A stretch of DNA of 64,000 nt from Coralliovum pocilloporae (GTDB taxonomy: Bacteria > Pseudomonadota > Alphaproteobacteria > Rhizobiales > Cohaesibacteraceae). The translations under genes were made by a program, and so were the position numbers. The notes beneath the pieces are model-generated. The model did no database searches. It saw nothing but the letters and a program-made list of their open reading frames with translations, and was not told the origin of the DNA. Shown here one piece after another: positions 38,774 to 50,700 of this stretch (its first letter is position 1; the number at the start of each line of letters is the position of its first letter). The stretch spans positions 248,001 to 312,000 of the forward strand of contig NZ_CP132542.1 in assembly GCF_030845175.1 (NCBI RefSeq), given 5' to 3'.

Positions 38774-39502
38774 TCAGGACGCATTATCGCGGCGACGTCC
38801 GCCCTGGCGACGATTTTCATTACCGCCCTCGGAGCCACCTTCTGTTGCACGACGTTCGGACGCCATCGGATCATGTTCCATGATGTCGCCCTTGAAGACC
38901 CAAACCTTGATACCGCAGATGCCGTATGCTGTTTCAGCTTCAGCAGTGCCGTAATCAATGTCAGCACGCAGTGTGTGAAGCGGAACGCGGCCTTCGCGAT
39001 ACCATTCGGTCCGGGCAATCTCGGCACCGCCAAGACGGCCACCGCAGTTGATCCGGATACCGCCAGCGCCAAGACGCATGGCAGACTGAACAGCACGCTT
39101 CATGGCACGACGGAAAGCCACACGACGCTCAAGCTGCTGAGCAATCGACTGGGCAACCAGGTTGGCATCGGTTTCCGGCTTACGAACTTCCACAATGTTG
39201 ATGTGGACTTCGCTGTCGGTGATCTCGCCAACTTTCTTGCGCAGCTTGTCGATGTCAGCGCCTTTTTTACCGATCACAAGACCCGGACGGGCTGAATGAA
39301 TGGTAACGCGGCATTTCTTGTGCGGGCGCTCAATAACGATCTTGGAAACAGCAGCCTGCTTCAGAAGCTTCATCAGCATCTTGCGGATACGGATGTCTTC
39401 ATGCAGCAGGTCGCCATATTCACCGGTGGCCGCAAACCAACGGGAATCCCAGGTCCGGTTAATACCGAGACGCAGACCGATCGGATTTACTTTATGTCCC
39501 AT
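38774..39502 (-). CDS. rpsC: 30S ribosomal protein S3
   Basis: The 242-residue S3 has an N-terminal KH domain with [16 protein letters not shown] and a C-terminal domain with [14 protein letters not shown] and [12 protein letters not shown]. It ends in a disordered Arg/Gly/Glu-rich tail. It helps form the mRNA entry site. Its start overlaps the rplV stop by one base. Confidence 0.98.
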   Translation of the reverse strand: MGHKVNPIGLRLGINRTWDSRWFAATGEYGDLLHEDIRIRKMLMKLLKQAAVSKIVIERPHKKCRVTIHSARPGLVIGKKGADIDKLRKKVGEITDSEVHINIVEVRKPETDANLVAQSIAQQLERRVAFRRAMKRAVQSAMRLGAGGIRINCGGRLGGAEIARTEWYREGRVPLHTLRADIDYGTAEAETAYGICGIKVWVFKGDIMEHDPMASERRATEGGSEGGNENRRQGGRRRDNAS

Positions 39503-39882
39503 CAGGCGGACTCCTCAACTTCGCGAACCACAATCGTCAGATGTGAGAACGGCTTCTGAATGCGACCGACACGACCACGAGCACGCGGCTGCCAACGCTT
39601 CATCACCAGACCTTTGCCAACATGCGCTTCTGCAACAACCAGCGAATCAACATCAAGATCGTGGTTGTTTTCCGCATTTGCGATGGCTGATTCAAGTGTC
39701 TTTTTCACATCTCCGGCAATCCGTTTGCGAGAGAAGGTCAAATCCGCCAGAGCGGAGGCAACCTTCTTGCCACGGATTGTCGCAGCGACCAGATTCAGCT
39801 TCTGCGGGCTTACCCGAATATTCCGGGTAATTGCGCGCGCTTCATTATCACCGAGCACACGCTCGCGCTTCGCCTTACCCAT
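39502..39882 (-). CDS. rplV: 50S ribosomal protein L22
   Basis: The 126-residue L22 extends a beta-hairpin into the exit tunnel. [20 protein letters not shown] and the C-terminal [19 protein letters not shown] (hairpin tip) are conserved. It lies two bases after rpsS. Confidence 0.98.
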   Translation of the reverse strand: MGKAKRERVLGDNEARAITRNIRVSPQKLNLVAATIRGKKVASALADLTFSRKRIAGDVKKTLESAIANAENNHDLDVDSLVVAEAHVGKGLVMKRWQPRARGRVGRIQKPFSHLTIVVREVEESA

Positions 39883-39884
39883 CG

Positions 39885-40163
39885 TTACTTCCTCTTCGCC
39901 TTTTTGTCCGCAGCGTGACCGTAATAGGTGCGCGACGGTGCAAATTCGCCGAACTTATGTCCAACCATATCTTCCGATACCAGGACAGGAACGTGTTTCT
40001 TGCCGTTGTAGACGCCAAAAGTCAGGCCGACGAACTGCGGGAGAATCGTCGAGCGCCGGCTCCAGATTTTGATTACATCGTTTCGGCCGGACGAACGTGC
40101 CGTCTCGGCTTTCTTCAGGAGGTAACCGTCTACAAACGGACCTTTCCATACAGAACGAGCCAC
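39885..40163 (-). CDS. rpsS: 30S ribosomal protein S19
   Basis: The 92-residue S19 of the 30S head starts [16 protein letters not shown] and has the signature [19 protein letters not shown]. It lies 11 bp after rplB. Confidence 0.98.
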   Translation of the reverse strand: MARSVWKGPFVDGYLLKKAETARSSGRNDVIKIWSRRSTILPQFVGLTFGVYNGKKHVPVLVSEDMVGHKFGEFAPSRTYYGHAADKKAKRK

Positions 40164-40174
40164 CGTTCGCTCCC

Positions 40175-41014
40175 TTACTTGTTCTTCTTACGCAGATGAC
40201 GACTGCGCAGAATGAATTTATCCGTAGCCTTGTTAGACCGGGTCCGTTTGCCCTTCGTCGGCTTGCCCCATGGCGTAACCGGATGACGGCCACCAGAGGT
40301 ACGACCTTCACCACCACCGTGCGGGTGATCGATCGGGTTCATGGCAACACCGCGAACAGATGGGCGCTTGCCGAGCCAACGGGAGCGACCAGCTTTACCA
40401 AGGCTTGTGTTTGCGTGATCGGGGTTGGATACAGCACCAACCGTCGCCATGCAAGAGCCATGTACAAGACGCTGCTCGCCAGAGTTAAGACGAAGGATCG
40501 CATAACCCTGATCGCGGCCCACATACTGAACGTAAGCACCGGCTGAACGAGCGATCTGACCGCCCTTGCCTGGCTTGAGTTCGACGTTGTGCACGATCGT
40601 TCCGACCGGCATGCTGGCCAGCGGCATCGCGTTACCCGGCTTGATGTCGGCTTTCTCGGAAGAGATAACCGTTGCACCAACTGCCAGACGCTGCGGAGCC
40701 AGGATGTAGGCCTGCTCGCCGTCCTGATACGTGATCAGGGCGATGAATGCTGAGCGGTTCGGGTCATATTCCAGACGCTCAACAGTTGCCGGTACATCGA
40801 ATTTACGACGCTTGAAGTCAATCAGACGGTAAGCGCGCTTGTGACCACCACCACGACGACGGGCTGTAATACGGCCCGTGTTGTTGCGGCCACCGGACTT
40901 TGTCAGGCCTTCGGTCAGTTTCTTGACCGGCTTGCCCTTCCAGAGACCGGAACGATCAACGATCACCAGCTCGCGCTGGCCCGGTGTGGTCGGTTTAAAA
41001 GTTTTAAGTGCCAT
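40175..41014 (-). CDS. rplB: 50S ribosomal protein L2
   Basis: The 279-residue L2 is needed for subunit association and peptidyl transfer. The C-terminal block [17 protein letters not shown] includes the conserved histidine, followed by the basic tail. Length is normal. It sits in the S10 cluster after rplW. Confidence 0.98.
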   Translation of the reverse strand: MALKTFKPTTPGQRELVIVDRSGLWKGKPVKKLTEGLTKSGGRNNTGRITARRRGGGHKRAYRLIDFKRRKFDVPATVERLEYDPNRSAFIALITYQDGEQAYILAPQRLAVGATVISSEKADIKPGNAMPLASMPVGTIVHNVELKPGKGGQIARSAGAYVQYVGRDQGYAILRLNSGEQRLVHGSCMATVGAVSNPDHANTSLGKAGRSRWLGKRPSVRGVAMNPIDHPHGGGEGRTSGGRHPVTPWGKPTKGKRTRSNKATDKFILRSRHLRKKNK

Positions 41015-41042
41015 GGCTGAAGCCTGTCCTTAAACCTGTGCC

Positions 41043-41336
41043 TTAAAGACCGGTGGTCACGTCGATGGACTGACCGTCTTCAAGAGTTACAATTGCCTTC
41101 TTGACGTCGGACTGACGTCCCGGAATGCCGCGGAAGCGCTTGCTCTTGCCCTTCCGGACCAGCGTGTTGACGCTCTTCACCTTGACGGAGAACAGAGCTT
41201 CAACAGCCTTCTTGATGTCCGGCTTGGACGCATCGCTTGAAACGTTGAAAACAATTTTGTTTTCTTCAGAAGCGAGCGTGGACTTTTCCGTCAGCACCGG
41301 GCTCCGGATGATGTCGTAATACCTGAGGTTGGTCAT
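41043..41336 (-). CDS. rplW: 50S ribosomal protein L23
   Basis: The 97-residue L23 at the tunnel exit has [20 protein letters not shown] at the start and the loop [21 protein letters not shown]. Its start overlaps the rplD stop by four bases. Confidence 0.97.
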   Translation of the reverse strand: MTNLRYYDIIRSPVLTEKSTLASEENKIVFNVSSDASKPDIKKAVEALFSVKVKSVNTLVRKGKSKRFRGIPGRQSDVKKAIVTLEDGQSIDVTTGL

Positions 41337-41953
41337 TTGAACCGCTCCTCCAGTGCGCTGACAGCAGCTTTCGTCAGAACCAGTGTTTCATGACGAAGGA
41401 TGTCATACACGTTGATGCCCTGAACCGGCAGAACGTCAACATGCGGGATGTTGCGTGCAGCCAGGGAGAAATTCGTGTCGAGCTCGGAACCGTCAATGAT
41501 CAGAGCATTGGACAGGCCCAGTGCACCGAACTGGTCTCTCAGAGCCTTCGTCTTGGCTTCAGCGGCTTTCGCATCTTCCAGAACGATCAGGGTCTGATCT
41601 TTCGCCTTGGTCGACAGAGCATGCTTCAGAGCCAGAGCGCGGATCTTCTTCGGCAGGTCATGGGCATGGCTGCGAACAACCGGGCCAAATGCCTTACCAC
41701 CACCACGGAACTGAGGAGCAGAACGGGCACCATGACGTGCACGACCACCACCCTTCTGACGACCAAACTTGGCACCTGTCATCCGGATTTCTGCACGCTG
41801 CTTGGACTTATGCGTACCGGACTGGCGCTTTGCCAGCTGGTAGCGAACCATGCGGTGCAGGATGTCCTCACGTGGATCAAGGCCGAAAATCTCATCGGAC
41901 AGATCCACGTTACCGGAAGCTTTGCCCTCAAGGGTTTTTACTTCGAGTTTCAT
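41333..41953 (-). CDS. rplD: 50S ribosomal protein L4
   Basis: The 206-residue L4 has an extended loop reaching into the tunnel ([20 protein letters not shown]). In gamma-proteobacteria it also represses the S10 operon; whether it does so here cannot be seen. It overlaps both neighbours (rplC and rplW) by four bases. Confidence 0.98.
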   Translation of the reverse strand: MKLEVKTLEGKASGNVDLSDEIFGLDPREDILHRMVRYQLAKRQSGTHKSKQRAEIRMTGAKFGRQKGGGRARHGARSAPQFRGGGKAFGPVVRSHAHDLPKKIRALALKHALSTKAKDQTLIVLEDAKAAEAKTKALRDQFGALGLSNALIIDGSELDTNFSLAARNIPHVDVLPVQGINVYDILRHETLVLTKAAVSALEERFK

Positions 41954-42669
41954 TCTTCACCCCCTTCGGATGCAGCTTCGGCTTCTGCAGCAGCAGCGGC
42001 GCGAACGGCACCCGGTGTCGGAACACCTTCCGGAAGAGCGCGCTTGACAGCATCACGAACCAGGATCCAGCCACCTTTTGAACCAGGGACAGAACCCTGA
42101 ACCAGGATCAGGCCACGTTCTGCGTCCGTGCGGACAACGCGGAGATTCTGGGTGGTGACCCGCTCAGCGCCCATGTGACCGGCCATCTTCTTACCTTTGA
42201 AGACTTTGCCCGGATCCTGACACTGACCGGTAGAACCATGTGAACGGTGGCTGATGGAGACGCCGTGAGACGCACGCAGACCACCGAAATTGTGACGCTT
42301 CATAGCACCGGCGAAGCCTTTACCGATCGATGTACCGGTTACGTCAACAAACTGACCGGCTACAAAATGATCGGCTGTAAGCTCGGAGCCAACCTCAATG
42401 AGGTTGTCCGGGGAAACCCGGAATTCAGCGAGCTTACGCTTCGGCTCAACCTTGGCAACGGCAAAATGGCCGCGCATTGGCTTGGAAACGTTTTTTACTT
42501 TTGCGGAACCGACGCCGAGCTGCAGCGCTGTGTATCCGTTTGCCTCTTCAGTCCGCTGAGCGACAACCTGGCAGTTCTCCAGCTTGAGAACTGTTACCGG
42601 TACGTGCTCACCCGCATCGTTATAGATGCGTGTCATGCCGACTTTCTGGGCGATCAATCCTGAACGCAT
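41950..42669 (-). CDS. rplC: 50S ribosomal protein L3
   Basis: The 239-residue L3 supports the peptidyl-transferase centre. The start [16 protein letters not shown] at 42669 has GAGGA upstream; a non-ATG extension to 42735 overlaps rpsJ and is rejected. Conserved [19 protein letters not shown] includes the glutamine methylated by PrmB in other bacteria. The Ala/Glu-rich C-terminal extension is common in alphaproteobacteria. Confidence 0.97.
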   Translation of the reverse strand: MRSGLIAQKVGMTRIYNDAGEHVPVTVLKLENCQVVAQRTEEANGYTALQLGVGSAKVKNVSKPMRGHFAVAKVEPKRKLAEFRVSPDNLIEVGSELTADHFVAGQFVDVTGTSIGKGFAGAMKRHNFGGLRASHGVSISHRSHGSTGQCQDPGKVFKGKKMAGHMGAERVTTQNLRVVRTDAERGLILVQGSVPGSKGGWILVRDAVKRALPEGVPTPGAVRAAAAAEAEAASEGGEE

Positions 42670-42694
42670 AATGATCCGTCCTCTCTTCGCCGAC

Positions 42695-43003
42695 TTAGAG
42701 CTTGATCTCGACGTCGACACCAGCCGCAAGGTCAAGCTTCATCAAAGCATCGACGGTCTGCGGGGTTGGCTCGATAATGTCAAGCAGCCGCTTGTGGGTC
42801 CGGATTTCAAACTGTTCGCGGCTCTTCTTATCGATGTGCGGCGAACGGTTAACTGTGAATTTCTCGATCCGTGTAGGCAGAGGGACTGGGCCCCGTACCT
42901 GGGCACCCGTGCGTTTCGCCGTATTGACGATTTCCCGGGTCGATGCATCGAGAATACGATGATCAAACGCCTTAAGACGGATCCGGATGTTCTGGCCGTT
43001 CAT
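42695..43003 (-). CDS. rpsJ: 30S ribosomal protein S10
   Basis: The 102-residue S10 (also transcription antitermination factor NusE) has [18 protein letters not shown] and the signature [19 protein letters not shown]. It heads the S10 cluster and follows tuf after 60 bp that include a hairpin. Confidence 0.98.
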   Translation of the reverse strand: MNGQNIRIRLKAFDHRILDASTREIVNTAKRTGAQVRGPVPLPTRIEKFTVNRSPHIDKKSREQFEIRTHKRLLDIIEPTPQTVDALMKLDLAAGVDVEIKL

Positions 43004-43025
43004 TTGGTTAAATCCTCAAAGAACC

Positions 43026-43048
43026 GGGATGCATTGTTATTGCATCCC
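43026..43048 (-). terminator. Hairpin after tuf copy 1
   Basis: The stem GGGATGCA/TGCATCCC with a 7-nt loop is followed on the - strand by GGTTCTTTG. It is inside the repeated unit, so it also occurs after the second tuf. Before rpsJ it may act as a partial terminator. Confidence 0.6.
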
Positions 43049-43063
43049 GTCTTGATGCGTTTG

Positions 43064-44254
43064 TTATTCGACGATTGTTGCGACGATGCCGGCGCCGACG
43101 GTACGACCGCCTTCACGGATAGCGAAGCGCAGCTTCTCTTCCATAGCGATCGGCACGATCAGCTCAACATTCATTTCAACGTTGTCCCCAGGCATAACCA
43201 TCTCGGTGCCTTCGTTCAGCGTAACAACGCCGGTCACATCCGTTGTACGGAAGTAGAACTGCGGACGGTAGTTCGTGAAGAACGGCGTATGACGACCACC
43301 CTCTTCTTTCGTCAGAATGTAGGCTTCTGCCTTGAACTTCGTGTGCGGGTTAACAGAACCCGGCTTACAAAGAACCTGGCCACGCTCAACTTTCTCACGG
43401 TCAATACCGCGAAGCAGTGCGCCGATGTTGTCGCCAGCTTCACCGCGGTCAAGCAGCTTGCGGAACATTTCAACGCCCGTGCAGGTCGTGGTCTGAGTGT
43501 CTTTGATACCAACGATCTCGATGGAATCACCAACATTGATCACGCCACGCTCAACACGACCGGTCACAACCGTACCACGGCCGGAGATCGAGAAAACGTC
43601 TTCGATCGGCATCAGGAACGGAAGGTCCATCGGACGGTCCGGGGTTGGGATGTAAGCGTCAACTTCAGCCATCAGCTTCTTGACAGCTTCACGGCCGATT
43701 GCCTCATCGCGGTTCTCAACGGCTGCAAGAGCAGAACCGGCTACGATGGGGATATCGTCGCCCGGGAAATCGTAGGAAGACAGAAGTTCACGAACTTCAA
43801 GCTCAACAAGCTCAAGAAGCTCTTCGTCGTCAACCTGGTCAACTTTGTTGAGGAACACAACGATAGCCGGAACACCAACCTGACGCGCAAGCAGAATGTG
43901 CTCGCGGGTCTGTGGCATCGGGCCGTCAGCTGCAGAACAGACCAGGATAGCGCCATCCATCTGGGCTGCACCGGTGATCATGTTCTTCACGTAGTCGGCG
44001 TGGCCTGGGCAGTCAACGTGGGCGTAGTGACGGTTGTCCGTCTCATACTCAACGTGAGCTGTCGAAATGGTGATGCCGCGGGCCTTCTCTTCAGGGGCAG
44101 CGTCAATCTCGTCATAAGCCTTAGCAGTCGCACCGCCAGCCTCAGCAAGCGTCATCGTAATAGCAGCAGTAAGCGTCGTCTTGCCGTGGTCAACGTGACC
44201 AATCGTGCCAATGTTTACGTGCGGTTTGCTGCGCTCAAATTTCTCTTTAGCCAT
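43064..44254 (-). CDS. tuf: Elongation factor Tu (copy 1, str cluster)
   Basis: The 396-residue GTPase delivers aminoacyl-tRNA to the A site. The G-domain motifs are GHVDHGKT (19-26), [19 protein letters not shown] and the G5 region GSALAA, followed by two beta-barrel domains. It sits in its classical place between fusA and rpsJ. An apparently identical copy is at 61854-63044. Kirromycin-contact residues look standard by inspection. Confidence 0.99.
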   Translation of the reverse strand: MAKEKFERSKPHVNIGTIGHVDHGKTTLTAAITMTLAEAGGATAKAYDEIDAAPEEKARGITISTAHVEYETDNRHYAHVDCPGHADYVKNMITGAAQMDGAILVCSAADGPMPQTREHILLARQVGVPAIVVFLNKVDQVDDEELLELVELEVRELLSSYDFPGDDIPIVAGSALAAVENRDEAIGREAVKKLMAEVDAYIPTPDRPMDLPFLMPIEDVFSISGRGTVVTGRVERGVINVGDSIEIVGIKDTQTTTCTGVEMFRKLLDRGEAGDNIGALLRGIDREKVERGQVLCKPGSVNPHTKFKAEAYILTKEEGGRHTPFFTNYRPQFYFRTTDVTGVVTLNEGTEMVMPGDNVEMNVELIVPIAMEEKLRFAIREGGRTVGAGIVATIVE

Positions 44255-44303
44255 CGGAAACTTCTCCGTAACTTACCTCTGAGAGGTCACATCTAAATCA
44301 GGA

Positions 44304-46379
44304 TCAGGCGTATTTGGCCTGGACTTCGTCGGCCACCGCCTGCGGGACCTGCTCATAGTGATCGAACTGCATTGAGTACTGGGCACGGCCCTGAGACATA
44401 GAACGCAGGTTGTTCACATAGCCAAACATGTTGGCCAGCGGCACCATTGCATTGACAACAGTCGCGATACCGCGGGATTCTGTACCCGCAATCTGTCCGC
44501 GGCGGCTGTTAATGTCGCCAATGATGTCGCCCATATATTCTTCCGGCGTGACCACTTCCACTTTCATGATTGGCTCAAGAAGCTTCGGACCAGCTTTCTG
44601 ACAGGCTTCGCGGAAACCGGCACGACCGGCGATTTCGAAGGCCAGAACACTGGAGTCAACGTCGTGGTATGCACCGTCCGTCAGGGTCGCCTTGATGTCG
44701 ACCATCGGGAAGCCGGCGATCGGACCGGAAGTCATAACACTGCCGATACCTTTTTCAACGCCCGGGATGTATTCTTTCGGAACGTTACCGCCAACAACGG
44801 TTGATTCAAAGACGTAGCCCGCACCGACTTCTGCCGGCTCGATGGTCATCTTGACGCGAGCAAACTGACCGGAACCACCAGACTGCTTCTTGTGGGTATA
44901 ATCCACATCGGCAGAACGGGTAATGGTTTCGCGGTAAGCAACCTGCGGCGCACCGATATTGGCTTCAACCTTGAACTCGCGCTTCATGCGGTCAACGATG
45001 ATGTCCAGGTGAAGTTCGCCCATACCAGCAATGATGGTCTGGCCGGATTCTTCATCGGTTTTGACGCGGAAAGACGGATCTTCAGCAGCCAGGCGGTTGA
45101 GCGCGAGGCCCATCTTTTCCTGGTCGCCTTTGGTTTTCGGCTCAACAGCGATCTCGATAACCGGATCCGGGAATTCCATACGCTCAAGGATAACCGGCTT
45201 CAGCGGGTCACAAAGCGTATCACCTGTGGTGGTCAACTTCAGACCGGCAATAGCAACGATATCGCCTGCATATGCTTCCTTGATGTCTTCACGGGAGTTG
45301 GAGTGCATCTGCATCATACGACCGATACGCTCGCGCTTGTCTTTCACCGTGTTCATCAGGGAACCGCCGGTCTCCAGTTTACCAGAGTAGATGCGGCAGA
45401 AGGTCAGAGAGCCAACAAACGGGTCGTTGGCAATCTTGAACGCCAGCATGGAAAGCGGCTCTTCGTCAGAAGACTTACGCTCTGTTTCGCTGTCATCCTT
45501 CGGATCGATACCCTTAATGGCAGGAACTTCAACCGGGCTCGGCAGGTAATCAACAACAGCATCCAGAAGTGGCTGAACACCTTTGTTCTTGAAGGCCGTG
45601 CCGCAGAGGATTGGAACAAAAGTTCCATCAATCGTACCCTGACGGATGAGAGCCTGGACTTTCTCGACAGATGGCTCTTCGCCTTCGAGATAAGCTTCCA
45701 TGGCTTCTTCGTCGAGCTCAACAGCAGCTTCGATCAGAGCTTCACGGTATTCCTGAGCACGATCAGCCAGATCAGCCGGGATATCTTCCTCGTGGAAGGA
45801 AGCGCCGAGGCTTTCAGCGTCCCAGATGATTGCTTTCATCTTCAGGAGATCAACAACACCGGCAAAATCGCTTTCAGCGCCGATTGGCAGCTGCAGGCAA
45901 AGCGGGTTGGCACCCAGGCGCTCCTTGATCATCTCAACTGAGCGATAGAAGTCAGCACCAAGCTTATCCATCTTGTTGACAAAGATCATACGAGGAACGT
46001 TGTACTTGTCAGCCTGACGCCAGACAGTTTCGGTCTGCGGTTCAACACCGGCGTTTGCATCGAGAAGAGCAACGGCACCATCAAGAACACGCAGGGAACG
46101 CTCAACTTCAATGGTGAAGTCAACGTGGCCTGGGGTGTCAATGATGTTCAGACGCTTGTCATTCCAGAAACAGGTGGTTGCAGCAGAGGTAATCGTGATG
46201 CCACGCTCCTGCTCCTGCTCCATCCAGTCCATGGTCGCAGCGCCATCATGAACTTCACCGATTTTGTGACTACGACCGGTGTAGTACAGAATACGCTCGG
46301 TCGTGGTCGTCTTGCCGGCGTCAATATGCGCCATGATACCGAAATTGCGGTAATCTTCGATTTTGTGGGTGCGGGACAT
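44304..46379 (-). CDS. fusA: Elongation factor G
   Basis: The 691-residue GTPase drives translocation. Domain I has [13 protein letters not shown] and [19 protein letters not shown], and domain IV has [18 protein letters not shown] in the preceding part and [12 protein letters not shown]. It is of normal length and the canonical type I form. It lies between rpsG (20 bp) and tuf (49 bp). Confidence 0.99.
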   Translation of the reverse strand: MSRTHKIEDYRNFGIMAHIDAGKTTTTERILYYTGRSHKIGEVHDGAATMDWMEQEQERGITITSAATTCFWNDKRLNIIDTPGHVDFTIEVERSLRVLDGAVALLDANAGVEPQTETVWRQADKYNVPRMIFVNKMDKLGADFYRSVEMIKERLGANPLCLQLPIGAESDFAGVVDLLKMKAIIWDAESLGASFHEEDIPADLADRAQEYREALIEAAVELDEEAMEAYLEGEEPSVEKVQALIRQGTIDGTFVPILCGTAFKNKGVQPLLDAVVDYLPSPVEVPAIKGIDPKDDSETERKSSDEEPLSMLAFKIANDPFVGSLTFCRIYSGKLETGGSLMNTVKDKRERIGRMMQMHSNSREDIKEAYAGDIVAIAGLKLTTTGDTLCDPLKPVILERMEFPDPVIEIAVEPKTKGDQEKMGLALNRLAAEDPSFRVKTDEESGQTIIAGMGELHLDIIVDRMKREFKVEANIGAPQVAYRETITRSADVDYTHKKQSGGSGQFARVKMTIEPAEVGAGYVFESTVVGGNVPKEYIPGVEKGIGSVMTSGPIAGFPMVDIKATLTDGAYHDVDSSVLAFEIAGRAGFREACQKAGPKLLEPIMKVEVVTPEEYMGDIIGDINSRRGQIAGTESRGIATVVNAMVPLANMFGYVNNLRSMSQGRAQYSMQFDHYEQVPQAVADEVQAKYA

Positions 46380-46399
46380 TGCCTCAGCCTCAACCAGTC

Positions 46400-46870
46400 T
46401 TACCAGCGATAGTGCGAGAACGCGCGGTTGGCTTCAGCCATCCGGTGCGTGTCTTCACGCTTCTTGACGGCCGTACCACGGCCATTGGATGCATCGAGCA
46501 GCTCGCCGGACAGACGATCTACCATCGTGCGCTCATTGCGGTTCCGCGCAGCTGTGATCAGCCAGCGAATAGCCAGAGCCTGACGGCGCTCAGCGCGAAC
46601 CTCTACAGGAACCTGATAGGTCGCACCACCAACACGGCGGGAGCGAACCTCAATCTGCGGCATGACATTTTCCAGAGCCTGATGAAACAGGACAACCGGA
46701 TCTGACTTTGCCTTCTCCTCAACCTGATCGAGAGCGCCATAGACGATCCCTTCAGCTGTGGATTTCTTACCGTCCAGCATGATGCTGTTCATGAATTTTG
46801 AAATCACAACATCTCCGAACTTCGGATCCGGAATGATTTCACGCTTTTCGGCGCGGTGGCGACGAGACAT
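46400..46870 (-). CDS. rpsG: 30S ribosomal protein S7
   Basis: The 156-residue S7 nucleates the 30S head. [18 protein letters not shown] and the signature [20 protein letters not shown] are conserved, and the C-terminal extension [10 protein letters not shown] is present. It follows rpsL after 22 bp. Confidence 0.98.
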   Translation of the reverse strand: MSRRHRAEKREIIPDPKFGDVVISKFMNSIMLDGKKSTAEGIVYGALDQVEEKAKSDPVVLFHQALENVMPQIEVRSRRVGGATYQVPVEVRAERRQALAIRWLITAARNRNERTMVDRLSGELLDASNGRGTAVKKREDTHRMAEANRAFSHYRW

Positions 46871-46892
46871 ATGCTAACTCCTCGCGTGCCGA

Positions 46893-47264
46893 TTATTTCG
46901 GACGCTTTGCGCCGTACTTCGAACGACGCTGCTTACGATCTTTAACACCCTGCGTATCGAGTACGCCGCGAAGGATGTGGTAACGAACACCCGGCAAGTC
47001 TTTCACGCGACCGCCGCGGATCATGACAACGGAGTGTTCCTGGAGGTTGTGACCTACACCAGGAATATAGCCAATGACCTCAAAACCGTTGGTCAAACGT
47101 ACCTTTGCCACCTTACGCAGAGCCGAGTTCGGCTTCTTCGGTGTGGTTGTGTAAACACGGGTACAAACACCACGCTTCTGAGGGCAGGCTTCCATAGCCG
47201 GCACCTTATTCCGCTTTGGCGGGGTCTTCCGCGGCTTGCGGATCAGCTGGTTAATCGTCGGCAT
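46893..47264 (-). CDS. rpsL: 30S ribosomal protein S12
   Basis: The 123-residue decoding-centre protein S12 has [21 protein letters not shown], which includes the lysine that gives streptomycin resistance when mutated, and [14 protein letters not shown], which includes the aspartate methylthiolated in some bacteria. Both are of the sensitive type. It heads the str cluster behind a 464-bp non-coding gap. Confidence 0.98.
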   Translation of the reverse strand: MPTINQLIRKPRKTPPKRNKVPAMEACPQKRGVCTRVYTTTPKKPNSALRKVAKVRLTNGFEVIGYIPGVGHNLQEHSVVMIRGGRVKDLPGVRYHILRGVLDTQGVKDRKQRRSKYGAKRPK

Positions 47265-47683
47265 GCTTAGCCCTTCACTTGTCCAAGCTCAAAAAATAAA
47301 CTTAACTTGCAACGCTCGAGTCATAGGCGAATGGCGCCAATACCGTAAATTCAACGGCGGCGCTCCATGAACAGAGGATCCCACAGCCAAAACCGGGGAT
47401 CATGCAAACGTCACTTTTTGACTTCTGTAAGCGGAGCAGCGTTTAAGAACAGAGTTCAAAGGAAGTCCAGAGAACGAGTCGTCCTTACCGCCTGCCCAGC
47501 AAGTGCGCGGAAACTACTGTCTCTCTGGGGTTTCGTCAAGATGGCCCGGAAAACTTTTTGCAGTTTCGCAGCTTGGGCCCGATACGAGCAAGAAACAGGT
47601 TTAACGGACCTCAAAGACGAAAGAAAGTTACTGCCCTTCCCGCGTCTATCCGCCAGCTTGCCTGATTCCAGCCAGACAACAAA
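47265..47683. other. Non-coding gap between rpoC and rpsL
   Basis: This 419-bp stretch, plus the rpoC terminator, is the longest gap in the supercluster. I see no convincing gene or structured RNA. A + strand ORF (47367-47717) runs through the terminator and has no gene-like features. It should hold the str-cluster promoter and leader, but no clear -35/-10 pair stands out by eye. Confidence 0.5.
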
Positions 47684-47707
47684 AAAGGCCGCCCGAAGGC
47701 GGCCTTT
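47684..47707 (-). terminator. Terminator of the rpoBC transcript
   Basis: The stem AAAGGCCGCC/GGCGGCCTTT with loop CGAA is followed on the - strand by a T run; it lies 22 bp after the rpoC stop. Confidence 0.93.
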
Positions 47708-47728
47708 AAAATCTTGAGAATCGCCTGC

Positions 47729-50700
47729 TTATTCAGCAGGTGCTTCCGGCTGGGAACCGCTTGCATCAAACAGCGCTTCCGCAGCATCCAGCGGCGTTTC
47801 TTCCTTCTCCGCTTCCAGAATGAGGTCATCCCGGTGAGACGCGATATTCTGGATACGGCTGATGGTTCCGCCGGTACCGGCCGGGATCAGGCGACCCACG
47901 ATCACGTTCTCTTTCAGACCTTCGAGCGTATCGCTCTTACCATTCACAGCAGCCTCGGTCAGGACACGTGTTGTCTCCTGGAACGATGCGGCGGAGATGA
48001 AGGATCGAGTCTGCAGGCTGGCTTTGGTGATACCCAGCAGAACCGGAGATGCCTTGGCTTCCGTGCGGGCCTCATCCTTCAGACGCTCATTGACAGCATC
48101 CAGCTCAAGCCGATCGATCTGTTCACCTGGCAGGAAGTCTGAATCACCTGGATCGGAGACTTCAACCTTCTGCAGCATCTGGCGAACGATCACTTCAATA
48201 TGCTTGTCGTTGATCGTCACACCCTGCAGACGGTAAACGTCCTGAATCTCGTTGACCAGATAAGCGGCCAGTGCCTCGACACCCTTAATAGCAAGAATGT
48301 CATGCGGCGCCGGGTTGCCGTCCAGAAGATAGTCACCCTTCTCGATCCAGTCGCCTTCCTGGAAGTGGAAGTGCTTGCCTTTCGGGATCAGGTATTCCAC
48401 TGGCTCCATCGTCTCATCATCAGGCTCGATGATGATCCGGCGCTTGTTCTTGTAATCCCGACCGAAGCGGATGGTACCGGTCATCTCGGCGATCAGCGCG
48501 TGATCTTTCGGACGACGGGCTTCAAACAGTTCGGCAACGCGCGGCAGACCACCGGTAATATCCTTGGTCTTGGCGCTTTCCATCGGGATACGGGCCAGAA
48601 CGTCACCGGCATGAACCTGGGAACCTGGCTCAACGGACAGGATGGCATCCACTGAAAGCTGGTAACGGGCATCACCGCCGCGAGACAGTTTCATCGGCTT
48701 GTCATCAGAGTCCTTGATCAGCATACCCGGTTTGAGGTTTGCACCACGAGGGCTTGCACGCCAGTCGATAACCGAGCGCTTGGAAATACCGGTCGCCTCG
48801 TCAGCGGATTCACTCATTGATACACCATCAACAAGATCTTCAAACTCAACAATACCGGAAACTTCCGTCAGGATCGGACGGGTATACGGATCCCATTCTG
48901 CAATCCGCTGACCACGTTTGATCTCATCGCCCTCGTCCACAAACAGACGGGAACCATAAGCCAGACGGTGCGCAGCCTGCTCATTGCCTTCGCTGTCAAC
49001 GATGGCAACAACCATGTTGCGGCCCATGACCATCAGCTTGCCATCTGAATCGCGAACCACATTGCGGTTACGAGTCTGGATGGTGCCTTCGAAGTTCGAT
49101 TCAACGAAGGAGGAGTCAACAACCTGTGCCGTACCACCAATATGGAAGGTACGCATGGTCAGCTGTGTACCCGGCTCACCAATCGACTGGGCCGCGATAA
49201 CACCGACAGCCTCGCCAAAGTTGACGATTGTACCGCGTGCAAGGTCACGACCGTAGCACATCTGGCAAACGCCGGTTTTGGTCTCACAGGTCAGAACCGA
49301 ACGGATACGAACGGTCTGAACGCCTGCTGCCTCAATCAGGTCCACATGCTTTTCTTCAAGCAATGTGTTGGCTGGCGCAATCACCTCACCCGTTGCCGGG
49401 CTGGTGATGTCATCTGCCGTGGTCCGTCCGAGGATACGCTGACCAAGTGTTGCAACGATCTGACCGGAGTCGACAACAGCCTGAACCGTGATGCCACCTT
49501 CAGATCCACAGTCGTGTTCGGTGACGATGGAATCCTGGGCAACGTCAACCAGACGACGGGTCAGATAACCGGAGTTCGCAGTCTTCAACGCCGTATCGGC
49601 AAGACCCTTACGGGCACCATGGGTGGAGTTGAAGTACTCAAGAACGGTCAGACCTTCCTTAAAGTTGGAAATGATCGGCGTCTCAATGATCTCACCGGAC
49701 GGCTTGGCCATCAGGCCACGCATACCAGCCAGCTGTTTCATCTGGGCGGGTGAACCACGCGCACCGGAATGAGACATCATGTAGATCGAGTTGATCGGCT
49801 TCTGACGGTTGTTTTCCTCGTTCACCTGAACCGATGAAATACGCTTCATCATCTCGTCAGCAACGCGGTCCGTGCACTTCGCCCAGGCATCAACAACCTT
49901 GTTGTACTTCTCGCCCTGAGTGATCAGGCCGTCATTGTACTGCTGTTCATATTCCTTGGCGAGCTCGTGCGTCTCTTCCACAAGACCGGACTTTGTATCC
50001 GGGATCACCATGTCGTCCTTACCGAACGAGATACCTGCACGGCAGGCATTGGTGAAGCCGAGCTGCATGATCCGGTCACAGAAGATAACCGTCTCTTTCT
50101 GGCCGCAGGCACGATAGACCGTGTCGATCATCTTGGAGATGTCTTTCTTGGTCATCAGGCGGTTACAGATATCAAACGGCACTTCATGATGCTTCGGCAG
50201 AAGCTCACCGATCATCATACGACCAGGTGTGGTCTCATGAATACCGGAAACCACTTCGCCGTTTTCATCAATGGTTCTGAAACGGCCCTGGATCTTGGTG
50301 TGCAGCGTGATCGCACCGGTCTCAATCGCGTGATGCAGTTCGCCCATATTGGAGAAGGCCATACCCTCGCCCGGCTCATTGTCATTCATCAGCGACAAAT
50401 AATAGAGACCCAGAACAATATCCTGCGACGGCACAATAATCGGGCTACCGTTGGCCGGGTGCAGAATGTTGTTGGTGGACATCATCAGAACACGGGCTTC
50501 AAGCTGAGCTTCCAGTGACAGCGGCACGTGAACGGCCATCTGGTCACCATCGAAGTCAGCGTTAAAGGCCGCACAAACCAGCGGATGAAGCTGGATTGCC
50601 TTGCCTTCGATCAGCGTCGGCTCGAATGCCTGAATGCCAAGACGGTGGAGCGTCGGCGCGCGGTTCAAGAGAACCGGATGCTCGCGGATCACCTCGTCCA

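Larger units (their letters stand above)
43019..44269 (-). repeat. tuf repeat copy 1 (1251 bp)
   Basis: The whole tuf gene plus 45 bp on its 3' side and 15 bp on its 5' side matches 61809-63059 with no difference found by eye; translations in several frames agree exactly. Outside these limits the sequences diverge at once. Confidence 0.93.

Noticed and set aside
42626..44296. Long + strand ORF of 556 codons opposite tuf and fusA (also repeated at 61824-63071)
   Set aside because: It is the antisense frame of the tuf gene. It appears in both tuf copies only because the copies are identical, and its product has no gene-like features.
47367..47717. 116-codon + strand ORF in the rpoC-rpsL gap
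   Set aside because: It reads through the rpoC terminator stem and has a composition without domains or a ribosome-binding site.
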